From positions 1 through 31,920 of the forward strand of contig JBMOOH010000015.1 in assembly GCA_049323795.1 (NCBI GenBank): DNA of 31,920 nt. Reading direction: 5' to 3'. Origin of the DNA: JAOADN01 sp049323795 (GTDB lineage: Bacteria; Pseudomonadota; Alphaproteobacteria; Rhodobacterales; Rhodobacteraceae). A model generated the notes under the pieces. It saw only the letters and a program-made list of their open reading frames with translations, was not told the DNA's origin and did not search any database. Position 1 is the stretch's first letter, and every line of letters begins with the position of its first letter. This document shows, in pieces, positions 1-7,694 of this stretch. Position numbers and translations under genes: made by a program.

Positions 1-101
1 ACCATCGCGCCGATGGGCGACGATCCCGCCATCAGCCTGCCCGCCGTGGCATCCCGATCAAGCAGGCCCGCGCCGAACATCACGGTGACGATCAGCGCCA
101 G
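1..101 (-). pseudogene. Possible membrane-protein gene fragment at the window edge
   Basis: Read on the minus strand, this stretch is open and encodes a hydrophobic segment beginning LALIVTVMFGAGLL, with strongly GC-rich third codon positions as in the real genes here. An in-frame stop (minus-strand TAG at 104-102) lies immediately upstream and there is no start codon before it, so what remains is an internal piece of a transporter-like protein or chance. The rest lies outside the window. I cannot name the family. Confidence 0.25.
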
Positions 102-129
102 CTACACCACTCAACGGGACAGCATCTAG

Positions 130-552
130 CGCATCGTCAAGACGCCCAAGCTGCATTTCCTTGATTCCGGCCTGCTGGCGACCGCGCGCGGGCTGACTTT
201 CGATCGGATCAAGGCGGATCGGGGGACGTTTGGCGCGCTGCTCGAGAGCTTCGTGTTCTCGGAAGTGCTGAAGCTGATGACGGCCTCAGACCTGCGTCTG
301 ACGCCACACCATTTTCGCGACCGGGACATGCGCGAAGTCGACATCGTGCTCGAGCGTGACGATGGCATGATTGCCGCCATCGAGGTGAAGGCGAGCGCAA
401 CGGTCAAGGCCAGCGACTTCTCGGGCTTGCGAGCCTTGGCGGAGGCTTGTGGGGACCGCTTCGCGTTTGGCGCGGTCCTCTACGACAGCACGGACGTCGT
501 GCCGTTCGGAGACCGCCTGGCGGCCGCGCCGCTTTCATGTCTCTGGGCGTGA
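130..552 (+). pseudogene. C-terminal remnant of a DUF4143-type AAA ATPase
   Basis: The translation from 130 carries features of the DUF4143 C-terminal domain of ATP-binding AAA proteins: KLHFLDSGLLA near the start, a GALLESFVFSEVLK helix, HHFRDRDMREVDIVLE, the nuclease-like IEVKAS strand, and a closing LYDSTDVVPFGDRLAAAPLSCLW. Complete proteins run to roughly 400 residues with an N-terminal P-loop ATPase. Here only about 140 C-terminal residues remain, an in-frame TAG at 127-129 precedes them, and no ATPase domain lies upstream. I infer a decayed gene, possibly once part of a toxin-antitoxin-like or defence-like locus, though the family's function is poorly known. A gene start (MKIIDNT) follows 10 bp after the stop. 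Confidence 0.75.
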
Positions 553-562
553 GGAAAAGCCG

Positions 563-583
563 ATGAAGATCATCGACAACACC
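563..583 (+). pseudogene. Stub of a gene cut off by an IS3-type remnant
   Basis: A GAGGAAAA ribosome-binding site directly after the DUF4143 stop precedes ATG and the codons for MKIIDNT. The downstream sequence then becomes the antisense of the IS3 OrfA remnant. The short, well-placed start suggests a second gene coupled to the ATPase whose body was removed by the insertion or a later deletion. Only about seven codons remain, so nothing can be said about the product. Confidence 0.35.
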
Positions 584-808
584 TCACTGCTTCTCGTATT
601 GCTCGCGGATCTCCAGCGGGTTCGCCCGCAGAGCATTCTCCCTCCCCCGCTTGGCGTCATCGACCCAGCCTTCGATCTCGGAGGGCGAAAGGTCATAGGC
701 CCGACTGGTCTCCGCCACCGTCGTCTTGCCCTGGATGATCTCCACCACCAGAGCCGTCTTACGCTTCGCCGTCCACCGCTTGATGCTGTCGTCCATCGTC
801 ACACTCAC
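584..808 (-). pseudogene. IS3-family transposase OrfA remnant
   Basis: From the GTG at 808 the product reads VSVTMDDSIKRWTAKRK, then ALVVEIIQGKTTVAETSRAY and LSPSEIEGWVDDAKRG. This is the helix-turn-helix OrfA of an IS3-group element common in Rhodobacteraceae. The start is supported by AAAGGAGAAGG about 8 nt upstream; an internal ATG at 796 is the alternative. The protein stops after REQYEKQ, where intact homologues, as I recall them, continue for some 30 more residues. No orfB with the DDE catalytic core follows. The element is therefore a non-autonomous scar, flanked by the stub of one gene and the headless half of a LysR gene. No target-site duplication or clear terminal inverted repeats could be defined. 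Confidence 0.75.
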
Positions 809-840
809 GCTACCTTCTCCTTTGTAGCATGAGCAGATTT

Positions 841-1535
841 TCACTGGGTCGATACATGCTTCCGTACGCGCGGCGGGTCGTGGGGCTGCTCGACGCGGCG
901 GCGACAGCGCTGCGCGTCATGCCGCTTTCGGACCCGGTGCGCATCGGCAGTCCGCAGGAGTATTGCGAAACCATCCTGCCGCGCATCCTTGCGTCCTTTG
1001 CAGAGCGCCAGCCGGAGGTCGAAGTCAGTGTCCGGTGCGACTATTGCTGCCGCAGATTGCGGCGCCGGAGGCGGGCGAATTGGACCTCGCGGTGGTATTC
1101 GCCACGCCGCCGGTCACCGCCGGCGAGGTTCTGGGGGTCGAGCCGACCGTCTGGGTGACGTCGCGCGCGCATGGCCTGCACCTGCAGCGTCCGCTGCCGA
1201 TAGCTGCTTATTTCCGGTCCGACTGGTGCAGCACCTATATGCTGACCTCGCTTGAACGAATGGGGATCGACTATCGGATCGCCTTTGAATGCGACACGGT
1301 CGGCGGGTTTTGGAGCGCGCTGCGCTCGGGCCTGGCCGTCGTGGCGCTTTCGCGCAGCACGGTGCCGCCGGACTGCCGGGAACTGACGGCGGCAGACGGC
1401 TTTCCGGTGGTCGACTCCGCATGTGTTGTTCTGCGCACGAGCCTTCGCGGGTCGTCACCCGCAGTCGATGGCCTCGCCGAGTTGATCCGCGAAGCGTTCC
1501 GGCCCTCCGGCCTTGTCGCGGGTGCTGCAGCATGA
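841..1535 (+). pseudogene. LysR-type regulator remnant without HTH, frameshifted
   Basis: Translation from about 841 gives the end of the LysR linker helix (LPYARRVVGLLDAA) and the start of the effector-binding domain (VRIGSPQEYCETILPRIL, FAERQPEVEVSVRCD). Near 1045-1060 the reading frame changes by one position and the domain continues as LLPQIAAPEAGELDLAVVF through GGFWSALRSGLAVVALS to the stop at 1533-1535. The N-terminal winged helix-turn-helix is absent; the IS3 remnant lies where it should be. With neither a DNA-binding domain nor a continuous frame, this cannot make a working regulator. The boundary with IS-derived sequence lies somewhere in 838-856. The frameshift could in principle be a sequencing error, but the missing HTH could not. 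Confidence 0.8.
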
Positions 1536-1621
1536 AGAGGCGGGCAAAGTTCCGAGGTGCGGACCGACCGGCCCTGCCGATGTGACCGCCCCCGACGGCA
1601 TCGATGTGCCAGGCAGGGCCG

Positions 1622-1643
1622 CGTGTCCCGCAAAGGGGACACG
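1622..1643 (-). terminator. Hairpin 3' of the EF-G-like gene
   Basis: An 8-bp perfect stem, CGTGTCCC/GGGACACG at 1622-1629 and 1636-1643 with a 6-nt loop, lies 16 bp beyond the minus-strand stop at 1660. There is no clear T-tract, so it may be a weak or Rho-assisted terminator or only an mRNA 3'-end hairpin. Confidence 0.35.
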
Positions 1644-1659
1644 TTCCGCCGTGCCCGGT

Positions 1660-3606
1660 TCAGGCGTGCGCGTGCGCCGGATTGCGCGCCTGCCGGTCCC
1701 TGCTGATCCGCTCGGCATCGCGGCCGTAGATCTCCTCGTAATGGTCGAACTCCGTCTCGTGCCAGGCCGACCCCTGCGTCGCCGAGCCGAGCGCCATCAC
1801 CAGATCGTCGATGCAGGCTGCCGGCAGGAGCGCGCGGAAGACGTCCCAGCCGCGGTGGTCGGGGTCGCGGTCGAAGCCGAGCACCTGCCCCGACAGGGTA
1901 GAGACGAGCGAGACCATCGCCCCCGAGAACACCGACGGGACATGGATCGCCACCCTCAGGACAGGCTGGAGCAGCACGGGGCCCGCCTTGGCCAGCCCCT
2001 CGCGCAGGGCCATGCGTCCCGCCGTCCGGAAGGCGAAGTCCGAGGAGTCGACCGCGTGGTGCTTGCCATCGGTGAGTGTGACCGACAGGTCGGTGACCGG
2101 GAAGCCCAGCGGACCGCGCTGCAGCGCCTCGCGCGCGCCCTCTTCCACGGACGGGATGTAGTTCCGCGGCACCGCCCCACCCTTCACCACCTCGTCGAAG
2201 GCGAAGCCGGTTCCGCGCGCGCGCGGCCGGATCGTCACGGCGACGTCCGCGAACTGGCCGGCCCCCCCCGACTGCTTGCGGTGCCGGTACTGCTCGTCCA
2301 CCGCCGCCGAGATGGTTTCGAGATAGCGCGGCGCAGGAAGCTGCGTGTCGACCTCGACCCCGAAGTCCTCGGAGAAGGCGTGCAGGACCTGCCGGAGATG
2401 CATCGGCCCCTGGAGACCGAGCACGGCGTGACCCGTCTCTTCGTCCTGCGAAAGCGTCAGCATCGGATCTGCCTCGACCATGCGGGCGAGCGCGGCCGAC
2501 AGGCGGACCTCGTCGCGGTCGTTCACAGGCGTCACGATACGCGTCAGGGCGGGCGGGAAGCCCCGCGACCAGGCCGGTGCTTCCGCCGCGCCGCCCGCGG
2601 TGAAGAGCCTGCCCGCCCCGAGCTGGTCCGACTTCACCGAGACGGCCACCTCGCCGGCCGACAGTTTCTCGACCCCGGGCTTGCCCCCCACCTCGACCAG
2701 ACCGCCAAGGCTTGCCCCGCCGACCTGCGCGCCCACCGAGACGCCGTCCGCAAGCGCACGCAGGAACACGCACTTGCCGAGGTGCTTGCGTATCTGGGCA
2801 TGAAAGCCGACCGCCAGCGCCTTGTCCTGGCCAAGGCGCTTCTTCAGCACGCCGACATGTGGCGCCTCGTGGCGGAGCGCCTTCATCAGCCTGAGGCATC
2901 CGTTCGCGTGCGAGGCCGACCCCAGGAACGCCGGGATCAGCACCGCGTTCTCGGTCTCGCGCCGCGCGATGGCGAAGAGCGCAGCCGAGGCGGGCGTCCG
3001 GTCCTCGATCAGTTCCTCGAGCAGCTTGTCGTCGAAGTCCGACATGTGCTCGAGGAGTTCCGCCCGGGCCTCGTGCTCGCGTTCCACCGTGTCCGCTGGC
3101 ATCTCGACCAGGGTCGAGGTCTGGCCGTCGCGGTATCGCCATGCGCGTTCCGAGATCAGATCGACGGCGCCCACGACCTGCCCGCCCTCGCGGATCGGGA
3201 TCTGGCGCAGGACGATCGCGTGGCTCGCATAGGACTGAAGCGCGGCGACGATGTCGCGCACGCGGCCCTTGGGTTCGTCCATCCTGTTGATGAAGAGGAA
3301 GGTGGGTGTCTGCGAGTCCTCGACGGCGCGCAGATAGGGCGCCGCGAGGACGGCTTCGTCCGGGTCCGGCGGAACGCAGAGGACCGCGGCATCCGAGGCA
3401 AGCAGCGCCGCCCCGGCCATGCGCGCGAATTCGGGCCCGCCCGCAAGGTCTATGGCGGTCCAGGCTTCGTCCATGAAGGCGAACCGGGTCAGCGTGAGGT
3501 GCCCCGCCGTCTCGGACCGGGGGTGACCGCCCTCGAGCCCCGCAAGTCGGCGGACCAGTTCTGTCTTGCCCGATTGGGACGGGCCCAAGACGGTGAACGT
3601 TCGCAT
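1660..3606 (-). CDS. EF-G-like translation factor paralogue with altered GTPase motifs
   Basis: This is a 648-residue protein with the EF-G domain order: an N-terminal G domain, a beta-barrel domain II, and EF-G domains III, IV and V (domain IV around YRHRKQSGGAGQFADV, domain V around QPVLRVAIHVP). The P-loop GPSQSGKT (8-15) is intact. The G3 motif, normally DTPGH, reads DLAGG (53-57), so the catalytic His position is Gly. The G4 motif NKxD is NRMD (107-110). It is shorter than canonical EF-G (about 690-700 residues). I infer a second EF-G-like factor in the broad FusA2-type group, probably not the housekeeping translocase; nucleotide hydrolysis may be slow or lost. The ATG at 3606 was chosen because GGGGAGG lies just upstream and the P-loop strand starts at residue 2. 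It stands alone on its strand. Confidence 0.85.
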   Translation of the reverse strand: MRTFTVLGPSQSGKTELVRRLAGLEGGHPRSETAGHLTLTRFAFMDEAWTAIDLAGGPEFARMAGAALLASDAAVLCVPPDPDEAVLAAPYLRAVEDSQTPTFLFINRMDEPKGRVRDIVAALQSYASHAIVLRQIPIREGGQVVGAVDLISERAWRYRDGQTSTLVEMPADTVEREHEARAELLEHMSDFDDKLLEELIEDRTPASAALFAIARRETENAVLIPAFLGSASHANGCLRLMKALRHEAPHVGVLKKRLGQDKALAVGFHAQIRKHLGKCVFLRALADGVSVGAQVGGASLGGLVEVGGKPGVEKLSAGEVAVSVKSDQLGAGRLFTAGGAAEAPAWSRGFPPALTRIVTPVNDRDEVRLSAALARMVEADPMLTLSQDEETGHAVLGLQGPMHLRQVLHAFSEDFGVEVDTQLPAPRYLETISAAVDEQYRHRKQSGGAGQFADVAVTIRPRARGTGFAFDEVVKGGAVPRNYIPSVEEGAREALQRGPLGFPVTDLSVTLTDGKHHAVDSSDFAFRTAGRMALREGLAKAGPVLLQPVLRVAIHVPSVFSGAMVSLVSTLSGQVLGFDRDPDHRGWDVFRALLPAACIDDLVMALGSATQGSAWHETEFDHYEEIYGRDAERISRDRQARNPAHAHA

Positions 3607-3900
3607 GGCGGTTCCTCCCCTGGCGCGGCGTTGGGCTGGCTGTCGTGCGGGCCTGACGAGGCGGTCCGGCGCCGTCGGCCTCGCGCCCGTCCTGTGCCGA
3701 CTGTCAGTCGGGGGACAGCGCCGCGTCAAGCCTTTGCGCGGAGAAGGGGCACCCGCGGATCCCTCCCCGGCGCCCCCGCTTCCCCCCCTCACTCGCCCGT
3801 CAGACGCGGGGCGCTTGCCGGGGAATGCCGCGATGACGGGAACCGGGCAGTCATGGATTGCCCGCGTCGGACAGGGCGCAGATCGCGCCGTCCGCCAGGG
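3607..3900. other. Intergenic region between ccmH and the EF-G-like gene
   Basis: These 294 bp separate the ccmH stop from the EF-G-like start on the minus strand. No convincing gene is present; short GC-rich open frames lack a ribosome-binding site and recognisable protein features. The one clear element is a perfect inverted repeat, CCGACTG-T-CAGTCGG (3697-3711), about 90 bp upstream of the EF-G-like start, which could be an operator or a leader hairpin. Confidence 0.5.
3697..3711. promoter_or_regulatory. 15-bp palindrome upstream of the EF-G-like gene
   Basis: CCGACTG and CAGTCGG are perfect inverted 7-mers around a single central T. The site lies in the only upstream region of the EF-G-like gene, at operator-like distance. 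The regulator is unknown, and a role as an RNA hairpin cannot be excluded. Confidence 0.3.
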
Positions 3901-4362
3901 TCAGTCCCCGAGGATCTGCCGCAGCCGCGCATCCTCTTCGGCCGACAGCGGCGCGGGCGGGGCCTCCCCGCCACGACGTCTCAGCGCCGCTGCCGCAATT
4001 CCCGCCCCGACGAGCAGCATCGCCGGCCCGGCCCACCAGAGGATCAGGTTCGCGCCGGACTTCGGCGGGTCGAAGAGGACGAATTCCCCGAACCGGTCGG
4101 TCACGTATTTCAGCACCTGCTTGTCGCTGTCGCCAGCAACCAGCCGTTCCCGCACCAGGAGCCGGAGATCCCGCGCGACGGGGGCGTTCGATTCGTCGAT
4201 GTTCTCGCCCTGGCAGACCGGGCAGCGCAGCGTCTGGGTGATTGCGCGCGCCCGCGCCTCGAGCGCCGGATCGGGCAGCACCTCATCGGGCAGCACGGCG
4301 GCAGCGGGCAGGGCCGCGAAGGCGAGCACGACCAGAAGGGCAAGGCGGCGCATCCGGGTCAT
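3901..4362 (-). CDS. ccmH: Cytochrome c maturation protein CcmH
   Basis: This 153-residue protein belongs to the CcmH/CycL family. It acts in the periplasm in System I cytochrome c biogenesis, where its Cys pair helps reduce apocytochrome c before haem attachment by the CcmF-CcmH complex. An N-terminal signal anchor spans about residues 5-22, the family motif LRCPVCQ places Cys47 and Cys50, and a C-terminal transmembrane helix lies at about 106-126 (ILWWAGPAMLLVG). The ATG at 4362 overlaps the ccmF stop as ATGA, implying translational coupling; an internal ATG at 4353 is an alternative. It is the last gene of the argC-ccmE-endolysin-holin-ccmF-ccmH series. The CcmI-type TPR extension is absent, so ccmI must be elsewhere. 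Confidence 0.93.
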   Translation of the reverse strand: MTRMRRLALLVVLAFAALPAAAVLPDEVLPDPALEARARAITQTLRCPVCQGENIDESNAPVARDLRLLVRERLVAGDSDKQVLKYVTDRFGEFVLFDPPKSGANLILWWAGPAMLLVGAGIAAAALRRRGGEAPPAPLSAEEDARLRQILGD

Positions 4363-6323
4363 TCCGCCGGCTGGACTCGCGCGGCCGGGGCGCGGCGGGC
4401 TCCGGCGGCGACGCGGTAGCGGCGGTCGGTCAGGCTGACGATGCCGCCGAGCGCCATCAGGATCGCCCCGGCCCAGACCCAGTTGGCGAAGGGCTTCACA
4501 TAGGTCCGGACCGCCCAGCCGCCCGCAGCCTGCCGGTCGCCGATCACGACATAGAGGTCGCGGAACACGCCGTTCACGATCGCCGCCTCGGAAGTCGGCA
4601 TGCCCGCGACAGGGTAGAAGCGCTTCTCGGGGCGGAGCGTGGCGACGGGCTGGCCGTCGGAGGTGACGGCGATCGTTGCGATCGTGGACAGGAAGTTCGG
4701 CCCCCTGACCTTCTCCTCGACCTTCTCCAGCGTGAAGGTGTAGGCGCCGAGATCGTAGCTTTCCCCGACCTGCGCGGAACGGATGTCCTCGACCGTCCAG
4801 GCGAGCATCAGGGCGATTCCGACGAAGGAAATGCCGAGCCCGCCATGCGCGGTGGCGCGTCCCCAGTCGGCCCGGGGCAGCCGGAGAAGGCGCCCCGGCT
4901 CCCGACCGGCGCGGATCCAGAGGTCGGTCGCGGCACCCGCGATCAGCCATCCGCCGAGCGCCACGCCGACCGGCGCAAGCGCCGACCGCCCGGTCTGCAC
5001 CGCGTAGACGAGCGCGCCGAGCGCCAGCGCGAAGGCGAGCGCTCCCGACAGCGGAAGCATTCCGCGTCCGACCGAGCCGCGTTTCCAGGGGATGACGGTG
5101 CCGATCGGCAGCAGGACGGCGAGCGCCACCATGAAGGGCGTGAAGGCGGCGTCGAAGAAGGGCGGGCCGACGGACAGCTTGCGCCCCAGGAACATTTCGG
5201 CCGCGAGGGGCCAGAGCGTGCCGACGAAGACCACAAAGCCCGCAACCGCCAGAAGGACGTTGTTCGTCACCAGCGCCGTTTCCCGGCTGACGAAGCCGAA
5301 GACGCCCTTCGTCTCCATCGCACGGGCGCGGAAGGCGAACAGGGCGAGGGCGCCGCCCACGAACACGGCGAGGATCGCGAGGATGTACATCCCCCGTTCG
5401 GCATTGTTCGCGAAGGCATGCACCGATGTCAGTATGCCCGACCGGACGATGAACGTCCCCAAAAGCGAGAAGCCGAAGGCGATGATCGCAAGAAGGATCG
5501 TCCAGCTCTTCAGCGCCTCGCGCTTCTCGACGACGATTGCCGAATGCAGCAGCGCCGTCGCGAAAAGCCATGGCATGAACGAGGAATTCTCGACCGGATC
5601 CCAGAACCAGAAGCCGCCCCAGCCGAGTTCGTAATAGGCCCACCACGAGCCGAGCGCGATCCCGACCGTCAGGAACAGCCAGGCCGCAAGCGTCCACGGC
5701 CGCACCCAGCGTGCCCAGGCCGCATCGACCCGCCCCTCGAGCAGGGCGGCGACCGCGAAGGAGAACGACATCGAGAGGCCGACATAGCCGAGGTAGAGGA
5801 ACGGCGGATGCAAGGCGAGACCGGGATCCTGCAGCAGGGGGTTGAGATCGCGGCCGTCGAACGGAGGCGCGGAGGTTCTCAGGAACGGGTTCGACGTCAG
5901 CAGGATGAAGCCGTAGAACGCCACCCCCACGGTCGCCTGCACGGCCAGCACGCGCGCGCGCAGCCGCTCGGGCAGGTTGCCCCCGAACCAGGCGCAGGTG
6001 GCGCCGAAGCCCGCGAGGATGAGGACCCAGAGCAGCAGCGAGCCCTCGTGGTTTCCCCATACGCCGGCGATCTTGTAGAGCATCGGCTTCAGGCTGTTCG
6101 AATTCGAGACCACCAGCTGGAGCGAGAAGTCCGAGGTGACGAAGGCGCGCGTCAGGGCGGCGTAGGACAGGGCGACGAACACGAACTGGAGCGTCGCGGC
6201 GGGGCCCGCGATCTGCATCCACGTCCGGTTCCCGGTCGAGGCGCCGATCTGCGGCAGGGTTGCCTGGACGACCGCGATGAACGCGGCCAGGATGAGTGCG
6301 AGATGTCCGTATTCTGCGATCAT
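4359..6323 (-). CDS. ccmF: Cytochrome c haem lyase subunit CcmF
   Basis: CcmF is the large integral membrane subunit of the System I holocytochrome c synthetase, which takes haem from CcmE and attaches it to apocytochromes in the periplasm. The 654-residue length is normal for the family. The tryptophan-rich WWD haem-handling motif is visible (WGGFWFWDPVENSSFMPWL), preceded by SWWAYYELG and followed by many hydrophobic helices. Conserved His residues occur in KIAGVWGNHEGSLLLW and near HSAIVVEKRE. I start at the ATG at 6323 (MIAEYGHLALILA), with an ATG at 6335 possible; neither has a strong ribosome-binding site. The stop overlaps the ccmH start. A 169-bp gap separates it from the holin gene upstream, enough for a separate promoter. 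Confidence 0.95.
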   Translation of the reverse strand: MIAEYGHLALILAAFIAVVQATLPQIGASTGNRTWMQIAGPAATLQFVFVALSYAALTRAFVTSDFSLQLVVSNSNSLKPMLYKIAGVWGNHEGSLLLWVLILAGFGATCAWFGGNLPERLRARVLAVQATVGVAFYGFILLTSNPFLRTSAPPFDGRDLNPLLQDPGLALHPPFLYLGYVGLSMSFSFAVAALLEGRVDAAWARWVRPWTLAAWLFLTVGIALGSWWAYYELGWGGFWFWDPVENSSFMPWLFATALLHSAIVVEKREALKSWTILLAIIAFGFSLLGTFIVRSGILTSVHAFANNAERGMYILAILAVFVGGALALFAFRARAMETKGVFGFVSRETALVTNNVLLAVAGFVVFVGTLWPLAAEMFLGRKLSVGPPFFDAAFTPFMVALAVLLPIGTVIPWKRGSVGRGMLPLSGALAFALALGALVYAVQTGRSALAPVGVALGGWLIAGAATDLWIRAGREPGRLLRLPRADWGRATAHGGLGISFVGIALMLAWTVEDIRSAQVGESYDLGAYTFTLEKVEEKVRGPNFLSTIATIAVTSDGQPVATLRPEKRFYPVAGMPTSEAAIVNGVFRDLYVVIGDRQAAGGWAVRTYVKPFANWVWAGAILMALGGIVSLTDRRYRVAAGARRAPAARVQPAE

Positions 6324-6492
6324 GCCGGCAAGCATAGTGGGCTCGACCGGCAAGGCCAACCATGCTCGCAAGGCTGCGCGCGGATGTCGCGCCGAGGGCG
6401 CAGAGATGTGACGGCCGGCCGCGACCGCCACGCACGTCCCCGCCGGCCTGGCGCCGGAAACTGCCCCGGCCCGCAGCGGGCGTCGATCCGGC

Positions 6493-7038
6493 CTATGGCT
6501 GGCGGCCGGCCGCCGAGTTGCGCCAGTCGTCGAGCGCTGCGTTCCCCTCGCCGGCCCCGGCGCCCGGGAACGGGGGCGGCGCCGCATCGTCGGGACGGGT
6601 GCCCCCGGCCAGCGCGACCGGACCCGTCGGAACAGGCGGGACGCGCGACCGGAAGTAGTAGGCCTCGCGCGCACCGAAATAGAAGCCAACGATCGCCGCG
6701 AGCAGCCACCAGAGCGGCTCGGGCACATAGTTCAGTCCCTGCATCCGGACCGAGAACCCGGCAGGGTCCGCCATGGCGTAGGCGAACAGCCCGAACGTGC
6801 CGAACGCCAGGAGCGGCCGCGGCAGGCGGTTCAGCCCGTCCACGAAACGGTCGAACGTGCCGGTCCGGGCCAGCCGGAACTCCTCGCCGAACTGGGTCAC
6901 GGCCGAGGTGTAGGCGTCGTAGGACCCCTGCATGCGCTTCGTCGCATTCGGGACGAAGACCTCGGCCACATCCGCGGCCGCCTTGCCGATCGAGGACGTC
7001 GCCGCGGGATTTCCGAAGATCGCTCCGATCAGGCCCAT
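6493..7038 (-). CDS. GTA-type holin (Holin of 3TMs family)
   Basis: This 181-residue protein resembles the 3TM holin family linked to gene transfer agents (Pfam GTA_holin_3TM, recalled). The N terminus GLIGAIFGNPAATSSIGKAA is characteristic, followed by AEVFVPNATKR. Two strong membrane helices lie at about 74-91 (LLAFGTFGLFAYAMA) and 107-123 (PLWWLLAAIVGFYFG); a third, amphipathic segment is less clear. The C terminus is Pro/Gly/Ala-rich. The start at 7038 overlaps the end of the endolysin gene by 10 bp, typical of a lysis cassette, and avoids a basic unlikely extension. In Rhodobacter capsulatus a holin-endolysin pair outside the main GTA cluster releases GTA particles by host lysis; the same role is inferred here, though no GTA structural genes are in the window. 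Confidence 0.85.
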   Translation of the reverse strand: MGLIGAIFGNPAATSSIGKAAADVAEVFVPNATKRMQGSYDAYTSAVTQFGEEFRLARTGTFDRFVDGLNRLPRPLLAFGTFGLFAYAMADPAGFSVRMQGLNYVPEPLWWLLAAIVGFYFGAREAYYFRSRVPPVPTGPVALAGGTRPDDAAPPPFPGAGAGEGNAALDDWRNSAAGRQP

Positions 7039-7640
7039 CCGGCGACCCTCCGCGCGTGCTCGGCGTCGGTCAGGCGGTAACGGGGCGACATGAAGCTTTC
7101 CGCCCGGACGATCCATCCGCCCTTGCCCCCGTCGCGGCGCCGCGCGAAGCGGCGGCTTTCGGGTCGCTGGTCGGCGAGCGCATAGTAATAGTTGCGCCTT
7201 GCGATGGCATAGGCGTCGGCAAGGTGCCCGGGGGCGACCCGGTAGGCGTGGTCGGCGGCCGCGGCCGTCTCGGGCCCGATCGCGCCGTCCACCGTGACCG
7301 AAAATCCCATGTCGGTCAGCAGCCGCTGGAGAATCTTCACGGCATTCGCGCCGGAGTTCACGTACATGTCGAAAACCGAAGACTGGAGCGCTTCCGGCAG
7401 GCGGTCGATCCCGGGCCGCCGGAAGAAGTTCTCGATGTAGATGTCCACGACCTGCCGGCGGGTCAGCCGCCTCAGGTCGGCCTCGGTCACGCGCCCGTCC
7501 TTCGTCAGGTCGAGTCCGAGCCGCCGCAGGGTGGCGAGGGTGATACCCATGTTCGTCGGCCCGCCCGGATCGGCGGGATCGTTCGCGTATCCGCCCTCGC
7601 GGGCGACGATGGCGTCGGCGATCTGTTCGACGGTCTGCAT
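7029..7640 (-). CDS. GH108-family endolysin (holin-associated N-acetylmuramidase)
   Basis: This 203-residue protein has the N-terminal glycoside hydrolase 108 signature REGGYANDPADPGGPTNMGIT (from residue 14), in which Glu15 is the expected catalytic acid. A predicted peptidoglycan-binding segment follows (VDGAIGPETAAAAD, about 116-129). It should cleave the glycan strand of peptidoglycan. No signal peptide is visible, so access to the wall would depend on the holin encoded by the overlapping downstream gene. AGGAGG lies about 11 nt before the ATG at 7640. The pair sits between ccmE and ccmF rather than with phage genes. I infer the lysis module of a gene transfer agent; a domesticated prophage remnant is the alternative. 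Confidence 0.88.
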   Translation of the reverse strand: MQTVEQIADAIVAREGGYANDPADPGGPTNMGITLATLRRLGLDLTKDGRVTEADLRRLTRRQVVDIYIENFFRRPGIDRLPEALQSSVFDMYVNSGANAVKILQRLLTDMGFSVTVDGAIGPETAAAADHAYRVAPGHLADAYAIARRNYYYALADQRPESRRFARRRDGGKGGWIVRAESFMSPRYRLTDAEHARRVAGWA

Positions 7641-7694
7641 CTGTGCCTGGGCCTCCTGTCCGCTTCCGGGCGGCAGAAGGTTTGGCGCGAAGCG

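Noticed and set aside
1513..4419. Long plus-strand frame across the EF-G-like gene and ccmH
   Set aside because: It is the antisense shadow of the EF-G-like gene; composition is low-complexity and charged, with no family features.
3901..6435. Alternative minus-strand frame fused to ccmH and covering ccmF
   Set aside because: Only its final part is real (ccmH); upstream it reads ccmF in the wrong frame as an Arg-rich product.
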